Source: JAJYUU01 sp963822955
GTDB lineage: Bacteria > Actinomycetota > Actinomycetes > Streptosporangiales > Streptosporangiaceae
Direction of reading: 5' to 3'
DNA length: 64,000 nt
NCBI GenBank assembly: GCA_963822955.1
Contig: CAWGJS010000007.1
Coordinates: 124,001-188,000 of the forward strand
The notes under the pieces are model-generated. The model saw only the letters and a program-made list of their open reading frames with translations, was not told where the DNA came from and searched no databases. Position 1 is the stretch's first letter. Each line of letters begins with the position of its first letter. The position numbers were made by a program, and so were the translations under genes. This document shows positions 1-8,703 of this stretch, piece after piece.

Positions 1-534
1 GGCCGCGAGGTCGGCGGGCAGCGAGGCGAGGAACGTCTCGTTCTCGGCGTGCACGTAGATGTTCTGGTCGCGGGTCACCATGCCGACGGCCGCCCGCATG
101 CCAACCAGCCGGTAGGCGTCGAGGATGGCCTGGTTGCCGAAGTCGGGCAGGGACGGCACGCCGTAGCTGAAGTCGACCACCCCGGTCTGGCCGCCGCGGA
201 TGGCGTTCATCGCGCTGATCAAGACGACGGTCCTGAGATCATCCTCGGAGATCACGTGGCGGGACGCCCTGGTGTTGGCGCGCTCAAACACGTACTCAAA
301 CAGGCCAGGGGCCTGCGGAGCAGTCGAGTGGAAGTGGCCGTTGACGAAGCCGGGCATGACGAGGTGGTCACCGGAGCCAAGGATCCGGTCGAACGGGCCG
401 CGGCCTTCGAGATCCTCCCGGCGGCCCACAGCGGTGATCGTCTTGCCCTCGACAATCAGGCCGCCATCGTCGATGACGGGACTGTCCCCGGCTAGCGAGA
501 CGAGCGGATCACCCAGAACGAGATAGCGGGGCAC
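1..534 (-). CDS. Amidohydrolase (cytosine-deaminase/TrzN-like), N-terminal part
   Basis: Partial gene that enters from beyond the left edge; only about 178 N-terminal residues are visible. A GTG start at 534 has a GGAG-type ribosome binding site overlapping the stop of the upstream amidohydrolase_2 gene (15-nt gap), so the two are co-transcribed. The visible part has the composite beta-sandwich start (LVLGDPLVSLAGDSP), the metal-binding His-x-His in PGFVNGHFHST and the segment RDQNIYVHAENETF. It is clearly paralogous to the complete gene at 6427-8016, by eye roughly half identical. Enzymes of this fold hydrolyse C-N or C-Cl bonds on rings or amides. The substrate cannot be read from the sequence. 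Confidence 0.85.
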   Translation of the reverse strand, partial: MPRYLVLGDPLVSLAGDSPVIDDGGLIVEGKTITAVGRREDLEGRGPFDRILGSGDHLVMPGFVNGHFHSTAPQAPGLFEYVFERANTRASRHVISEDDLRTVVLISAMNAIRGGQTGVVDFSYGVPSLPDFGNQAILDAYRLVGMRAAVGMVTRDQNIYVHAENETFLASLPADLAA

Positions 535-549
535 CGGTAACCGGCTCTC

Positions 550-1500
550 CTAGGTCGGGATCTTATAGACGCGCCTCGCGTTGCCGCCGAGGACGAGGCC
601 GATCTCCTCCTCGGTGAGGCGGAGGCCCAGCTGCTTGGCCCACTCCGGGAACATCGCGATGGTCTCCACCCACTCCCTGAGGCTCATCGAGACCTCGAGG
701 TTGGTCATGTCGCTGCCGAAGATCAGCCTGTCAATGCCGATCCGGTCACGTATCCAGACGAACAGCCGCACCAGCTCGTCCACGCTGCCCCAGTGCTGCC
801 ACAGGCTGATCTCGATATGCACGTTGGTCTTGTAGATCGCCACGCTGAGCGCTTCCCTCGCCCATGTCTCCAGCCGCCCCCCGTGCCCCATGATGATCTT
901 CATGTCCGGGAAGTCGGCGGCGACGGAGTCAACGTGGATGGGGTGCCCGTACTTGCTCTTGAGCCGCCCGCCGGAATGACCCTGATGCAGCAGCACCGGC
1001 ACGTCGTGCTCGCAGCACACCTCATACAGCGGGTAGACGATCTCGTCATCGGGATAGAAGCCGGTGGTCGGGTAGAGCTTCAGGCCCAGCATCCCCCATT
1101 CGGTCAGCCCCCGGACCAGCAGGTCCCTGGCGTAGGGCCGTCGCGGGTCCACGCCGCAGAACGAGAACAGCCGGCCGGGCCATTTCTGGGTGAGCTCGTA
1201 GCAGCCCTCGTTCTTCTGCTCGATCGGCACGAACCCCTCGTCGCCGACAGGGAGCCCGCGGTCCATCGGCATCATCACCGAGACGTCCACGCCAGCCTCG
1301 TCCATCCGCGCGATCGTCTTGCTGCCATCGGGATCCCAGCAATCCCGGACCGACGTGGCATAGCGCTTCCTGGCCTCGTCCAGATCCTGATCAAACCAGC
1401 GCACCTGGCGGATCCAGCTGTCGGGATAGGCGGTGGTGTTCTGCGGATTCCAGGATGGCTCCCGGAAGATGTGCATGTGGGCGTCCACCACAGGGTTCAC
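550..1500 (-). CDS. Amidohydrolase_2 family metal hydrolase or decarboxylase
   Basis: TIM-barrel amidohydrolase_2 of 316 residues. The GTG at 1500 is chosen as start because GAGGGG lies about 6 nt upstream and the protein then begins right before the metal motif DAHMH; an upstream in-frame start would add about 18 basic residues. Other likely metal or catalytic sites are LLHQGHSGG, GHGGRLETWA and FGSDMTNLE. It is close to the plus-strand paralogue at 5456-6430 (about 55-60 percent identity by eye). Relatives include ACMSD-type decarboxylases and amide or lactone hydrolases, so the reaction is open. It lies downstream of the importer and directly upstream of a second amidohydrolase, suggesting sequential steps on the imported compound. 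Confidence 0.88.
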   Translation of the reverse strand: MNPVVDAHMHIFREPSWNPQNTTAYPDSWIRQVRWFDQDLDEARKRYATSVRDCWDPDGSKTIARMDEAGVDVSVMMPMDRGLPVGDEGFVPIEQKNEGCYELTQKWPGRLFSFCGVDPRRPYARDLLVRGLTEWGMLGLKLYPTTGFYPDDEIVYPLYEVCCEHDVPVLLHQGHSGGRLKSKYGHPIHVDSVAADFPDMKIIMGHGGRLETWAREALSVAIYKTNVHIEISLWQHWGSVDELVRLFVWIRDRIGIDRLIFGSDMTNLEVSMSLREWVETIAMFPEWAKQLGLRLTEEEIGLVLGGNARRVYKIPT

Positions 1501-1601
1501 GAGATCCCCTCTCGTCGCGGTCTTCCGTGAGCGGCCCGGCGCGCATCGTGCCATGCACGCCGGGCCACTACGGTCTTACTGGCTAACCGGCAGTCGCCAG
1601 G

Positions 1602-2633
1602 TCAGCATGCCGCGTTGTAAGCGTTCGTCGCCTCCGTCGACACATCAACGTGGCCAGTGATGATCTTCTCTGAGGTCATGAAATTCGCCAGCGTCTGCAG
1701 CTGCGGAATGTTGAGGCAGTCCCAGCTGGCACCCGGCGAGGGCTTGATCAGCTTCAGCGACTCCGGGGTGCTCAGCGCCAGGAACTGCGGCGTGTACTGG
1801 GTCGCCTTCTTGAGGATGGCCAGCGCTCCGGCCGGGTCGGCCTCGGCCGCCTTCTCGCCCGCGATCAGGGCAGTGATGAACGTCCGCACCATCTTCGCGT
1901 AGGCCGGGTTCTTCAACCGGTTGGTGTTCGCGACCAGTGTGAATTCCGGATATGGCGGGAACCCTTCAGAGCTGAGCGTGAAGACGGGCTCCTGTTCCTT
2001 GAATGCCAGCCGTGTCTGGATCGCTTCTACATTCGCCAGGCCGCCGGTCATCGCGGTGACCTTTCCCGATAGCAGGGCCTGGACGAGGGTGGTGCCAACG
2101 TCCACGTAGGACACCTTGTTCGGGTTGACGCCATTATGAGCCATTACGTACTGGGCCGTTGTCTTGCCCTCGGGGCTGAAGTAGCCGATGCTGTGCCCGG
2201 CCAGGTCCTTGACGGTCTTGATTCCGGACTTTGGGCTGATGATAAGTACGTCCGCCGTTTGCGGCATTGTCGCCGCGACGACAGTAATCGGTATGCCGGC
2301 CAGGGTGGCTGCGAACATGCCCGACGGCCAGCTGATCCCCAGGTCATCCCGGCCGCTTCCGACGAACTGAGCAGCGTTTCCCTCACCGGGCACCTGAATC
2401 GTCACGTGCAGCCCGGCTCGCGTGAAATACCCGTGGTCCTGGGCGTAGTACACGCCCACGTGGTCGGGGTTCGGGATCCAGTCCAGCATCAGGGTGACGT
2501 TCTGAAGCGTCTTTCCCCCCGTGGTGGTAGCAGTCGAAGGACCGCTGCTCCCGCAGGCAGCCAGGCCCACTGCCAGGCAGCCGGCAATGGCGGACGCCGC
2601 AAGTCGGATGTGCCGGGACGGGCGATGTCTCAT
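1602..2633 (-). CDS. ABC transporter substrate-binding lipoprotein, ThiY/NMT1-like
   Basis: Extracytoplasmic solute-binding lipoprotein of 343 residues. The second in-frame ATG (2633) is preferred because GGGGGAGG lies 8 nt upstream; the ATG at 2651 has none. A short basic N-terminus, a hydrophobic stretch and the lipobox LAAC (Cys near residue 27) predict lipid anchoring. The mature domain starts with VTLMLDWIPNPDHVGVYYA, which resembles ThiY/THI5 (NMT1) proteins that bind formylaminopyrimidine or related thiamin pyrimidines. NitT/TauT-type binding proteins for sulfonates or nitrate share the fold. It lies downstream of the permease (55-nt gap) and upstream of two amidohydrolases. TenA-like neighbours favour a thiamin-pyrimidine-like ligand, but this is inference. 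Confidence 0.88.
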   Translation of the reverse strand: MRHRPSRHIRLAASAIAGCLAVGLAACGSSGPSTATTTGGKTLQNVTLMLDWIPNPDHVGVYYAQDHGYFTRAGLHVTIQVPGEGNAAQFVGSGRDDLGISWPSGMFAATLAGIPITVVAATMPQTADVLIISPKSGIKTVKDLAGHSIGYFSPEGKTTAQYVMAHNGVNPNKVSYVDVGTTLVQALLSGKVTAMTGGLANVEAIQTRLAFKEQEPVFTLSSEGFPPYPEFTLVANTNRLKNPAYAKMVRTFITALIAGEKAAEADPAGALAILKKATQYTPQFLALSTPESLKLIKPSPGASWDCLNIPQLQTLANFMTSEKIITGHVDVSTEATNAYNAAC

Positions 2634-2688
2634 CTGAGTCGCCTCCCCCATGCGCGAGCGTGTTGTCCGTTATTAGCCCGAGTATTCA

Positions 2689-3537
2689 TTAGCTGTCCTT
2701 TCTGTTGTTCGCTGTATTCGCCCATGGGATCACCAGCCGCTGGATGATCGAGACGAGAATGAATAGCACGACTGAGATCCCGGTCAGGATCACGATGATT
2801 GCGAAGATACGAGCGATCTGCAGATTAGGCTCGGCTTCCAGCATTGCGTAACCCAGGCCATTGGTCGACCCTGCCCACTCGCCGACAACCGCGCCGATGG
2901 CCGCGTAGGTGACGGCGATCCGAATGCCGGTGAACATCATGGGGAGGCTAGCGGGGAATTCGACACGGCGGAAGATCGCGATGCGAGATGCGTCAAGTGT
3001 GCGCATCATGAGGATGTAGTCCTCGCTCACCGAACCCAACCCATCGAGGGTGTTGACCACGATGGGAAAGAAGCAGATCAGCCCGACGATAATAAGCTTG
3101 GGAAGGATGTTGTAGCCGAGCATCACGACCAGGATCGGCCCGATGACAATGATCGGGACGGTCTGCGAGCCGATTAGCAACGGATAGATAGCCCTGCGGA
3201 GAAGCCCCGAGGCGTGCAGAGCGATCGCGATGAGGACCCCCGCGACAAGAGCGATGCTGAACCCGTAGATAACCTCCTGCAGGGTTACCCAGGTCGCGGC
3301 GCCCAGCAATTGCCAGTCCCCTAGCGCGCTGACGATCTCGGTGGGCGCGGGCACCAGGTAGTCCGGGATGTTAAAGACACGCACCGTCGCCTGCCACAGC
3401 ACAAGCAGGATGAGAACAAGGATGACAGCGCTGCCGTACCTTCGGCTGAAGCTCCAGACCCGGGCCAGCCGTCGGCCGGATATCGGCGCCTCGGCGGATC
3501 TGGCGGTGTCCTGTCTCGCGGCAGGGCTGCCGATCAC
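2689..3537 (-). CDS. ABC transporter permease, NitT/TauT/ThiX-like
   Basis: Inner-membrane permease of 282 residues with about six hydrophobic helices (first near residues 34-50, VILVLILLVLWQ) and the BPD_transp_1 cytoplasmic loop around EYILMMRTLDASRIAIFRRV, which contacts the ATPase. The GTG at 3537 overlaps the TGA of the ATPase gene (GTGA), a sign of translational coupling. A longer reading frame extends upstream inside the ATPase gene but is only its shadow. Together with the ATPase and the lipoprotein it forms a complete importer of the aliphatic sulfonate / nitrate / thiamin-precursor family. Confidence 0.9.
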   Translation of the reverse strand: MIGSPAARQDTARSAEAPISGRRLARVWSFSRRYGSAVILVLILLVLWQATVRVFNIPDYLVPAPTEIVSALGDWQLLGAATWVTLQEVIYGFSIALVAGVLIAIALHASGLLRRAIYPLLIGSQTVPIIVIGPILVVMLGYNILPKLIIVGLICFFPIVVNTLDGLGSVSEDYILMMRTLDASRIAIFRRVEFPASLPMMFTGIRIAVTYAAIGAVVGEWAGSTNGLGYAMLEAEPNLQIARIFAIIVILTGISVVLFILVSIIQRLVIPWANTANNRKDS

Positions 3538-4385
3538 CGGATCGCTCCAAGCGCACGGTGCTTGAGCGCCACGAACTCCGGGTCGGAGACGGCTTCCAGT
3601 CTGTTCTCCCGGGCCGGAAGCTTCACCTCGATGACGTCGAGAATCCTGGCTGGCCTCGACGAGAACACCACCACGGTGTTCGCCAGCAGCAATGCCTCCT
3701 CGACGTCGTGGGTAACCAACACGACGGTCTTCGGAACATCGGCCATCGCCGACAGGAGCCATTCCTGCATCGCTGCCCGACTGATGGCATCGAGCGCGCC
3801 GAACGGCTCATCTAGCAGGAAGACGGCCTTGTCGGCCATTAGGGTACGCAGGAAGCTGACCCGCTGCCTCATGCCACCAGACAACTGCGAGGGGTACGTC
3901 TGCTCGAAGCTGGCGAGCCCAAAGTGCTCGAACAGCGGCTGCGCCTTCCGCCGAGCGGCAGCTCGCGATGACCCCCTGTTCTCCAGGGCCAGGCAGGCAT
4001 TATCGAGCGCCGTTCGCCACGGGAGCAGCAGGTCCTGCTGCGGCATTAGCGCGCACTGCCTCAGCCGAGCGGACGGCTCGGTGACTGCGCCGACCGTAAT
4101 AGTCCCGCTCTGCGGCTTGAGCAGCCCGGCGATCATCAGCAGCAACGTGGACTTTCCGCAGCCGCTCGGCCCCACGAAGCTGACCCGCGACTGGGGGGCG
4201 ACGCTGAGGTCGACGCCATCAAGCACGAGCAGGTCGCCGAAGCGATGCCGCACGTCCGCGATCTCGATGCCGCTATCTGTCGTGCGTTCCTCCGCGGGCG
4301 GCATCGACCGCTCTGGTTCGGCCGTGCCCTTCATCTCCCGTGCCATGGCGCCCGGCACAGCGCGGCGGCGCGCCGCTGTATGCAT
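3534..4385 (-). CDS. ABC transporter ATP-binding protein, SsuB/TauB/ThiZ-like
   Basis: Cytoplasmic ATPase of 283 residues that powers the importer. Visible motifs are Walker A GPSGCGKST, Q-loop region ALMPQQDLLLPW, signature LSGGMRQR, Walker B VFLLDEPF and the switch His in VLVTHDVEEA. The ATG at 4385 has AGGTGG 7 nt upstream. It is the first gene of the importer operon. An AT-rich segment with a motif also found at the divergent promoter lies about 60 nt upstream (4445-4470). The N-terminal 35 residues precede the ABC domain and carry no recognisable motif. Confidence 0.92.
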   Translation of the reverse strand: MHTAARRRAVPGAMAREMKGTAEPERSMPPAEERTTDSGIEIADVRHRFGDLLVLDGVDLSVAPQSRVSFVGPSGCGKSTLLLMIAGLLKPQSGTITVGAVTEPSARLRQCALMPQQDLLLPWRTALDNACLALENRGSSRAAARRKAQPLFEHFGLASFEQTYPSQLSGGMRQRVSFLRTLMADKAVFLLDEPFGALDAISRAAMQEWLLSAMADVPKTVVLVTHDVEEALLLANTVVVFSSRPARILDVIEVKLPARENRLEAVSDPEFVALKHRALGAIR

Positions 4386-4444
4386 CGACAGACCACCTGC
4401 CTGGTCTCCATCCCGCGCACTGAAAGCGTGCCTGCATCTTGTGT

Positions 4445-4470
4445 ATGTAGCATCATATTCAATATTCGAC
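4445..4470. promoter_or_regulatory. AT-rich motif shared with the divergent promoter at 5393-5423
   Basis: This short AT-rich island in GC-rich surroundings begins TGTAGCATCATATTC and continues with ATATTCGAC. The same elements, TGTAGCA then ATAT then ATATTC and AC, occur at 5393-5423 with a different internal spacing. It lies 60 nt upstream of the importer ATPase start. It may be a regulator site, the promoter itself, or both. The rest of 4386-4671 shows nothing I can name. Confidence 0.4.
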
Positions 4471-4671
4471 GTTAGAGCTCCCGCGCGCGGGTGGTCAAGA
4501 TATGAGGCCGCAATTGAGACCCGTGCGAGTCAGCCTGGGGCGTTGCCGAGCCGGTACAACGCGGTCGCGGCCATTCGGACCGGGCTGCCGGCAGGAAACG
4601 GGCCGCTTCTGTTCTGGCTGCCGTCCGGCCGTAGGGCGCGGCGACGCCCCGGCCAGGCAGCGAACGCGGCC

Positions 4672-5345
4672 TCAGTCCCTCTCTGCCCTCGTCGCCATGT
4701 GCCAGAACCGCTCGTCCAGCCGAGCCGCACGCTCGTACACGCCGGGCAGTTCCTGTCTCGCCCGCGCCGTCGGCGCGCCCGCCGCAATGGCGTCGAGAAG
4801 TTCGTCGACGAGCAGATCAACGTGCCCAGTCGCATACTGCGCGATCCAGTCCGCGTAGGGGTTACCTGGCGTCAGGTCGCCTTCCGCAGCGTAATAGCGG
4901 CCTGCCGCGGCATAGCTCTGCTCGCCGGGGAGGATCGCCACCAGGATGGCCGGCGCGCCGAGACGGGCCGACTCATGCAGGTGGTCGACGTAGGCCGCGG
5001 TAACCGGTGTCGGAGCGGCGCCGTCGAGGCGCAGATCCTGGCCTGCCCGTGTGCGGTACTCAGACCGGTGCCGGTCCAGCGCCGGCCCGATATCGACGCC
5101 CTCAGCGTGCCGATCAGCTCGGCCGCGGGCGGCGGCGCGCCGACCGCCAAGGCCTCGCCCAGCGCCGCCGCGTACCCGGTCAGGAACAAGGCGTTCTGCA
5201 CGAGGTAGTGCAGGAAGGCCGGTCCCGGCAGGCTGCCGTCGGCGATCCGGCACACGAAATCGTGGCGGACCGTGGCGGCCGCAACGAGCTCGCCACGGTG
5301 CACCAGCTTCCCGACCAGCGGGTCTGGGGTCCGGGCTGCTGCCAA
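4672..5345 (-). pseudogene. TenA/thiaminase II-like protein, one frameshift
   Basis: A TenA-family gene read in two frames. The N-terminal half starts at TTG 5345 (GGAGG 7 nt upstream) and runs to about 5110 with VCRIADGSLPGPAFLHYLVQ; the C-terminal half continues one base off to the TGA at 4672 and includes HVDLLVDELLDAI. A single missing base between about 5050 and 5110 explains this, by mutation or sequencing error. TenA proteins hydrolyse aminopyrimidines or thiamin. Two usual active-site features are absent: the QD pair is QN (VQNALFL), and the catalytic Cys in the PCxWxYxEIG segment is Gly (LPGEQSYAAAG). Even if repaired it may not have classical activity. Confidence 0.75.
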
Positions 5346-5392
5346 TCTGCCGCCTCCGGTCGCGCGCCAGTGATGATGCGGAGATCTGTCGT

Positions 5393-5423
5393 TGTAGCAA
5401 GATATCAGATGCGATATTCTACA
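5393..5423. promoter_or_regulatory. Putative operator/promoter between divergent tenA-like and amidohydrolase genes
   Basis: The 110-nt divergent gap holds an AT-rich element with inverted ends TGTAG (5393-5397) and CTACA (5419-5423) around GATATC and GATATTC. It lies 48 nt upstream of the minus-strand TenA-like start and 33 nt upstream of the plus-strand ATG. Related sequence recurs at 4445-4470 before the importer operon, so one regulator could control all three transcription units. No regulator gene is seen next to it. Confidence 0.45.
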
Positions 5424-5455
5424 TCGCGGATCCGGACGCCAAGGAGGCCTTGCCG

Positions 5456-6430
5456 ATGGCTCTCGTCGTCGACTGCCATATGCACCTGCTCGAGCCCGAC
5501 TGGAATCCGCGCGACATTTCCCGGGGCATGAGTAACAGCTGGGCCCGCCAGGTCCGCTGGTTCAGCCCGCCGAAGTCGGAGGCCGCGTACCTCGAGCGCG
5601 CTCAGAGCGAGGCGTGGGACGGAACCGGCGTCAAGGCCGTGGCGAGGATGGACAACGCGGGCGTCGACGTGTCGGTCATGATGCCGATGGACCACGGCCT
5701 GCTGCTGGGCGAGGAGGGCGTGATCCCGATCGCCGAGAAGAACCGGCTGTGCGCCCAGGCAGCGCGAAGTCACCCAGGGCGGCTGTACACGTTTTGCGGC
5801 GTGGACCCGCGGCGCGAGGATGCACTCCGCATCCTGACGACGGCAGTGGACGAGTGGGGCGCCATCGGACTCAAGCTTTATCCGCCCAATGGCTTCTATC
5901 CCGATGACGAGCAGGTCTATCCGCTATACCGGTTCTGCGCCGAGCGGGACATCCCTGTCCTGCTGCATCAGGGCCACTCGGCCGGCCAGCAGAAGTCGAA
6001 GTTCGCTCATCCGGTCCACGTCGATGCCGTCGCCGCCGACTTCCCGGAGCTGAAGCTCGTGCTCGGGCATTCGGCCCGGCTGGAGACCTGGTCAGCCGAG
6101 GCGCTGTCGGTGGCCGTATACAAAACGAACGTGTTCCTGGACCTGAGTCTGTGGCAGCACTGGATATCGCCGGATGAGCTCGTGCGCAAGATCGTCTGGA
6201 TGCGTGACCGGATCGGGCCGGACCGGATCATGTTCGGCAGCGACATGGCCGGCATCGAGGTGTCGCTGACGCTGCGGCAGTGGGTGCACCAGTTCCGCAT
6301 GCTTCCTGAGTGGGCCAAGCAGCTCGGCTACCGTATCCCGGCGGACGAGGTGGCGCTGATTCTCGGCGAGAACGCCCTGCGCATATACAAGATCCCGGCC
6401 GCTGCAACCGACGGGAAGAACCCGACGTGA
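5456..6430 (+). CDS. Amidohydrolase_2 family metal hydrolase or decarboxylase (second copy)
   Basis: A 324-residue TIM-barrel enzyme paralogous to the gene at 550-1500. The ATG at 5456 has a strong AAGGAGG 8 nt upstream; the longer frame starting upstream is not needed. It keeps DCHMHLLEPDWNP, the signature MMPMDHG, the metal or catalytic histidines in LLHQGHSAG and LGHSARLETW, and the Asp in FGSDMAGIE. Its stop overlaps the GTG of the next amidohydrolase, so it heads a coupled three-gene operon ending in TenA. The parallel with the left-hand set suggests an isoenzyme for a related substrate. Confidence 0.9.
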   Translation: MALVVDCHMHLLEPDWNPRDISRGMSNSWARQVRWFSPPKSEAAYLERAQSEAWDGTGVKAVARMDNAGVDVSVMMPMDHGLLLGEEGVIPIAEKNRLCAQAARSHPGRLYTFCGVDPRREDALRILTTAVDEWGAIGLKLYPPNGFYPDDEQVYPLYRFCAERDIPVLLHQGHSAGQQKSKFAHPVHVDAVAADFPELKLVLGHSARLETWSAEALSVAVYKTNVFLDLSLWQHWISPDELVRKIVWMRDRIGPDRIMFGSDMAGIEVSLTLRQWVHQFRMLPEWAKQLGYRIPADEVALILGENALRIYKIPAAATDGKNPT

Positions 6431-8016
6431 ACCGTTCCCTGGTGGTAGGCAATCCCCTGGTCACCCTGGAGGACGGAGCGCCCTACCTGCCGGACGGCGC
6501 GCTGATCGTCGAGGATGGCCGCGTCCTGCGCAGCGGCCCGCGCGCCGACCTCCAGGAGCAGGGGCCATTCGACCTGGTGCTGGGATCGCCCGCGCACTTT
6601 GTCATCCCCGGCTTCATCAACGGGCACTTCCACTCGGAGGCGGCGCTCGGGCCGGGCCTGTATGAGCTGCTGTTCGAGCGCGCCAACATCTGGGTGCACC
6701 CGGCGTTCAAGCCGATCGACCCGCAGGACGCCTATGACGCCATCCTGGTCACGCTCATGCAGGCACTGCGCGGAGGCCAGACGTGCGCCGTGGACGCGTT
6801 CTACGGCAGGCCTGGGCTGGCTAACTTCGGGGCGGAGATAGCACTGCAGGCCTACGAGGACCTTGGCATGCGAGCCGCGCTCGGCATGACACTGCGCGAC
6901 GAGAACATCTACGTGCACGCGGAGAACGAGTCCTTCCTGGCCCGCCTGCCCCAAGACCTAGCGGCCGAGGTGCGCGCGTCACCGATGGGATACGCGCTCC
7001 CCGTCGACGACGTACTCGCCGCCTACCAGCGGGTCGTAGGCACCTGGGACGGCCGCGACGGCAGGATCCGCGTGCTGCTCGCTCCCGACTGGACGCCGGC
7101 CTGTTCTAACGAGCTGTACACGCGATGCCGGAAGCTGGCCACCGCGCTCGGCACCGGCATCATGACGCACACGCTCGAGACCCGTCAGGAGATGCAGTTC
7201 AACATCCGCCGCTACGGCGTGACGGCTATGGAGCGGCTGGCCCGGCTGGGCGTGCTCGGGCCGGATGTCTCCCACTCTCACTTCGTCTGGGCTACCGACC
7301 GTGACATCGAGATACTCGCCGACACTGGCGGCGTCGCCGTCAACGACGCCGGCTCCAACCTCAGGCTGAGCACTGGCATCTGCCGCGTACGCGACATCGT
7401 GGCCGCTTCCGGCCGGATCGCCTTTGGCACCGACGCGATCTCGTTCTCCGACCGCGACGACATGTTCCAGGAACTCCGGCTGGCCTGTGACCTCCAGCGC
7501 GTGCCGCTCGGCCTGGAGGTGGGACGGCTCGATTCCGAGACCGTACTGAGGTCGGCAGCTCGCAATGGGGCGCGCGCGGCCCGCGCGGAGGACCAGCTCG
7601 GCAGCCTGGCGCCCGGCAAGGACGCCGATCTCATCGTCGTCCGTCGGGACCGGGTTTTCTGGCCGGAAAGGCGCTGGTCCGTATCGCCGGTCCTGGACGT
7701 GATCCTGGACCGCTGTGACGCGACGGACATCGACAGCATCATGGTGCGGGGCGAGCCAATCATGCGCGAGGGAGTCCTCACCCGCGTGAACGAGCAGGCA
7801 GTCAGGGACCGCTTCGCTGCGGCCGTCGACCGCGGCCTCTACGAGCTGCGCGGTCAGTGGGCCCGCTGGGGCGAGCTCTCCGCCCTGGTCGAGCCGTACG
7901 TCATTGACTTCTACCGCGATTGGCTGCCAGAAGAGGTCACCAGCGGATACGCCTACAACACGGTCACCGGGCCGGTGGGCTTCGATGGCGAAGCTGCCAG
8001 AGGGAGAACGAGATGA
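6427..8016 (+). CDS. Amidohydrolase (cytosine-deaminase/TrzN-like), complete copy
   Basis: A 529-residue amidohydrolase. The GTG at 6427 overlaps the preceding TGA (GTGA). The metal ligands of the family are visible: His-x-His in GFINGHFHSE (near residue 65), His in MTHTLETR, His in SHSHFVWATD and Asp in FGTDAISF. The C-terminus returns to the small beta-sandwich (LAPGKDADLIVV), then adds a tail of about 60 residues that is longer than usual. It is paralogous to the partial gene at the left edge. Its ATGA overlap with the TenA gene implies a shared pathway, probably deamination or deacylation before or after the TenA step. Confidence 0.9.
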   Translation: MNRSLVVGNPLVTLEDGAPYLPDGALIVEDGRVLRSGPRADLQEQGPFDLVLGSPAHFVIPGFINGHFHSEAALGPGLYELLFERANIWVHPAFKPIDPQDAYDAILVTLMQALRGGQTCAVDAFYGRPGLANFGAEIALQAYEDLGMRAALGMTLRDENIYVHAENESFLARLPQDLAAEVRASPMGYALPVDDVLAAYQRVVGTWDGRDGRIRVLLAPDWTPACSNELYTRCRKLATALGTGIMTHTLETRQEMQFNIRRYGVTAMERLARLGVLGPDVSHSHFVWATDRDIEILADTGGVAVNDAGSNLRLSTGICRVRDIVAASGRIAFGTDAISFSDRDDMFQELRLACDLQRVPLGLEVGRLDSETVLRSAARNGARAARAEDQLGSLAPGKDADLIVVRRDRVFWPERRWSVSPVLDVILDRCDATDIDSIMVRGEPIMREGVLTRVNEQAVRDRFAAAVDRGLYELRGQWARWGELSALVEPYVIDFYRDWLPEEVTSGYAYNTVTGPVGFDGEAARGRTR

Positions 8017-8684
8017 GCCAGTCTGCGTGCGAGCTGCTCCACCGCGAATGCCAGGAAATGTGGGCGAAGATTCACGATCACCCGTTCGTGCGCGAGATGG
8101 CCGACGGCTCGCTGCCGGCCGTAAAGTTTGCCTTTTACGTCGGCCAGAACCTGCTTTTCCTGTCCGAGCTGGCCAAGGTGGCCGCGCTCGGCGTCGCCAA
8201 GGCCGCTGACGAGCAGACGATGCGCGAGTTCAGTGAGATCGTCGGCAACATCACGAACCTCGAGATCCCGAAGAACCGTGAACTGCTTGGTGAAGTCGCA
8301 TCCGAGGCAGCCGCAGGGCAGCTCACCATGGCACCCGCTAACCTCGCCTACACCCGTCACCTGCTGACCGTGGCCTACGAAGGCAGTGCAGCCGACATCC
8401 TGGCCTCGTTCACGCCGTGCTCGTGGAGCTACGGAGAGATCGGACGCGCCTACGCGTCCGGGCGCCCCATCAGCAATAAGGCCTACGACCGGTGGTTTGA
8501 GTTCTTCTCCGGCCCCGAGTACTGGCAGACCCTCGAGGCCGGCAAGGCCCGGCTTGACCGGCTGTGCGCTGGCATCGGCGCCGCGGAAATGCGGCGCGTC
8601 TCGCAGATTTTCCGTGTCAGCACGCAGCTGGAGTACCTGTTCTGGGACATGGCCTACGCCATGCAGGACTGGCCGGTGTCATGA
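8013..8684 (+). CDS. TenA family protein (thiaminase II-like)
   Basis: A 223-residue all-helical TenA protein. The start overlaps the previous stop (ATGA) with GGGAG upstream. It contains VREMADGSLPAVKFAFYV near the N-terminus and ASFTPCSWSYGEIGRAY, which carries the catalytic-type Cys, Tyr and Glu of TenA_C enzymes. The usually conserved Asp of the Y-x-x-Q-D motif, which contacts the pyrimidine in characterised TenA proteins, is Asn here (YVGQNLLFL). TenA normally converts 4-amino-5-aminomethyl-2-methylpyrimidine to the hydroxymethyl form in thiamin salvage. The D-to-N change, shared with the second copy, hints at a different ring substituent. Confidence 0.88.
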   Translation: MSQSACELLHRECQEMWAKIHDHPFVREMADGSLPAVKFAFYVGQNLLFLSELAKVAALGVAKAADEQTMREFSEIVGNITNLEIPKNRELLGEVASEAAAGQLTMAPANLAYTRHLLTVAYEGSAADILASFTPCSWSYGEIGRAYASGRPISNKAYDRWFEFFSGPEYWQTLEAGKARLDRLCAGIGAAEMRRVSQIFRVSTQLEYLFWDMAYAMQDWPVS

Positions 8685-8703
8685 CCACGCAGGGGCCACC
8701 GCT

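Noticed and set aside
49..495. Long plus-strand open frame over the first amidohydrolase
   Set aside because: It is antisense to a clear amidohydrolase with metal motifs; its sequence has no family features.
3562..5208. 548-residue plus-strand open frame across the ABC ATPase and TenA-like genes
   Set aside because: It is Ser/Arg-rich shadow sequence antisense to conserved proteins and has no ribosome binding site.
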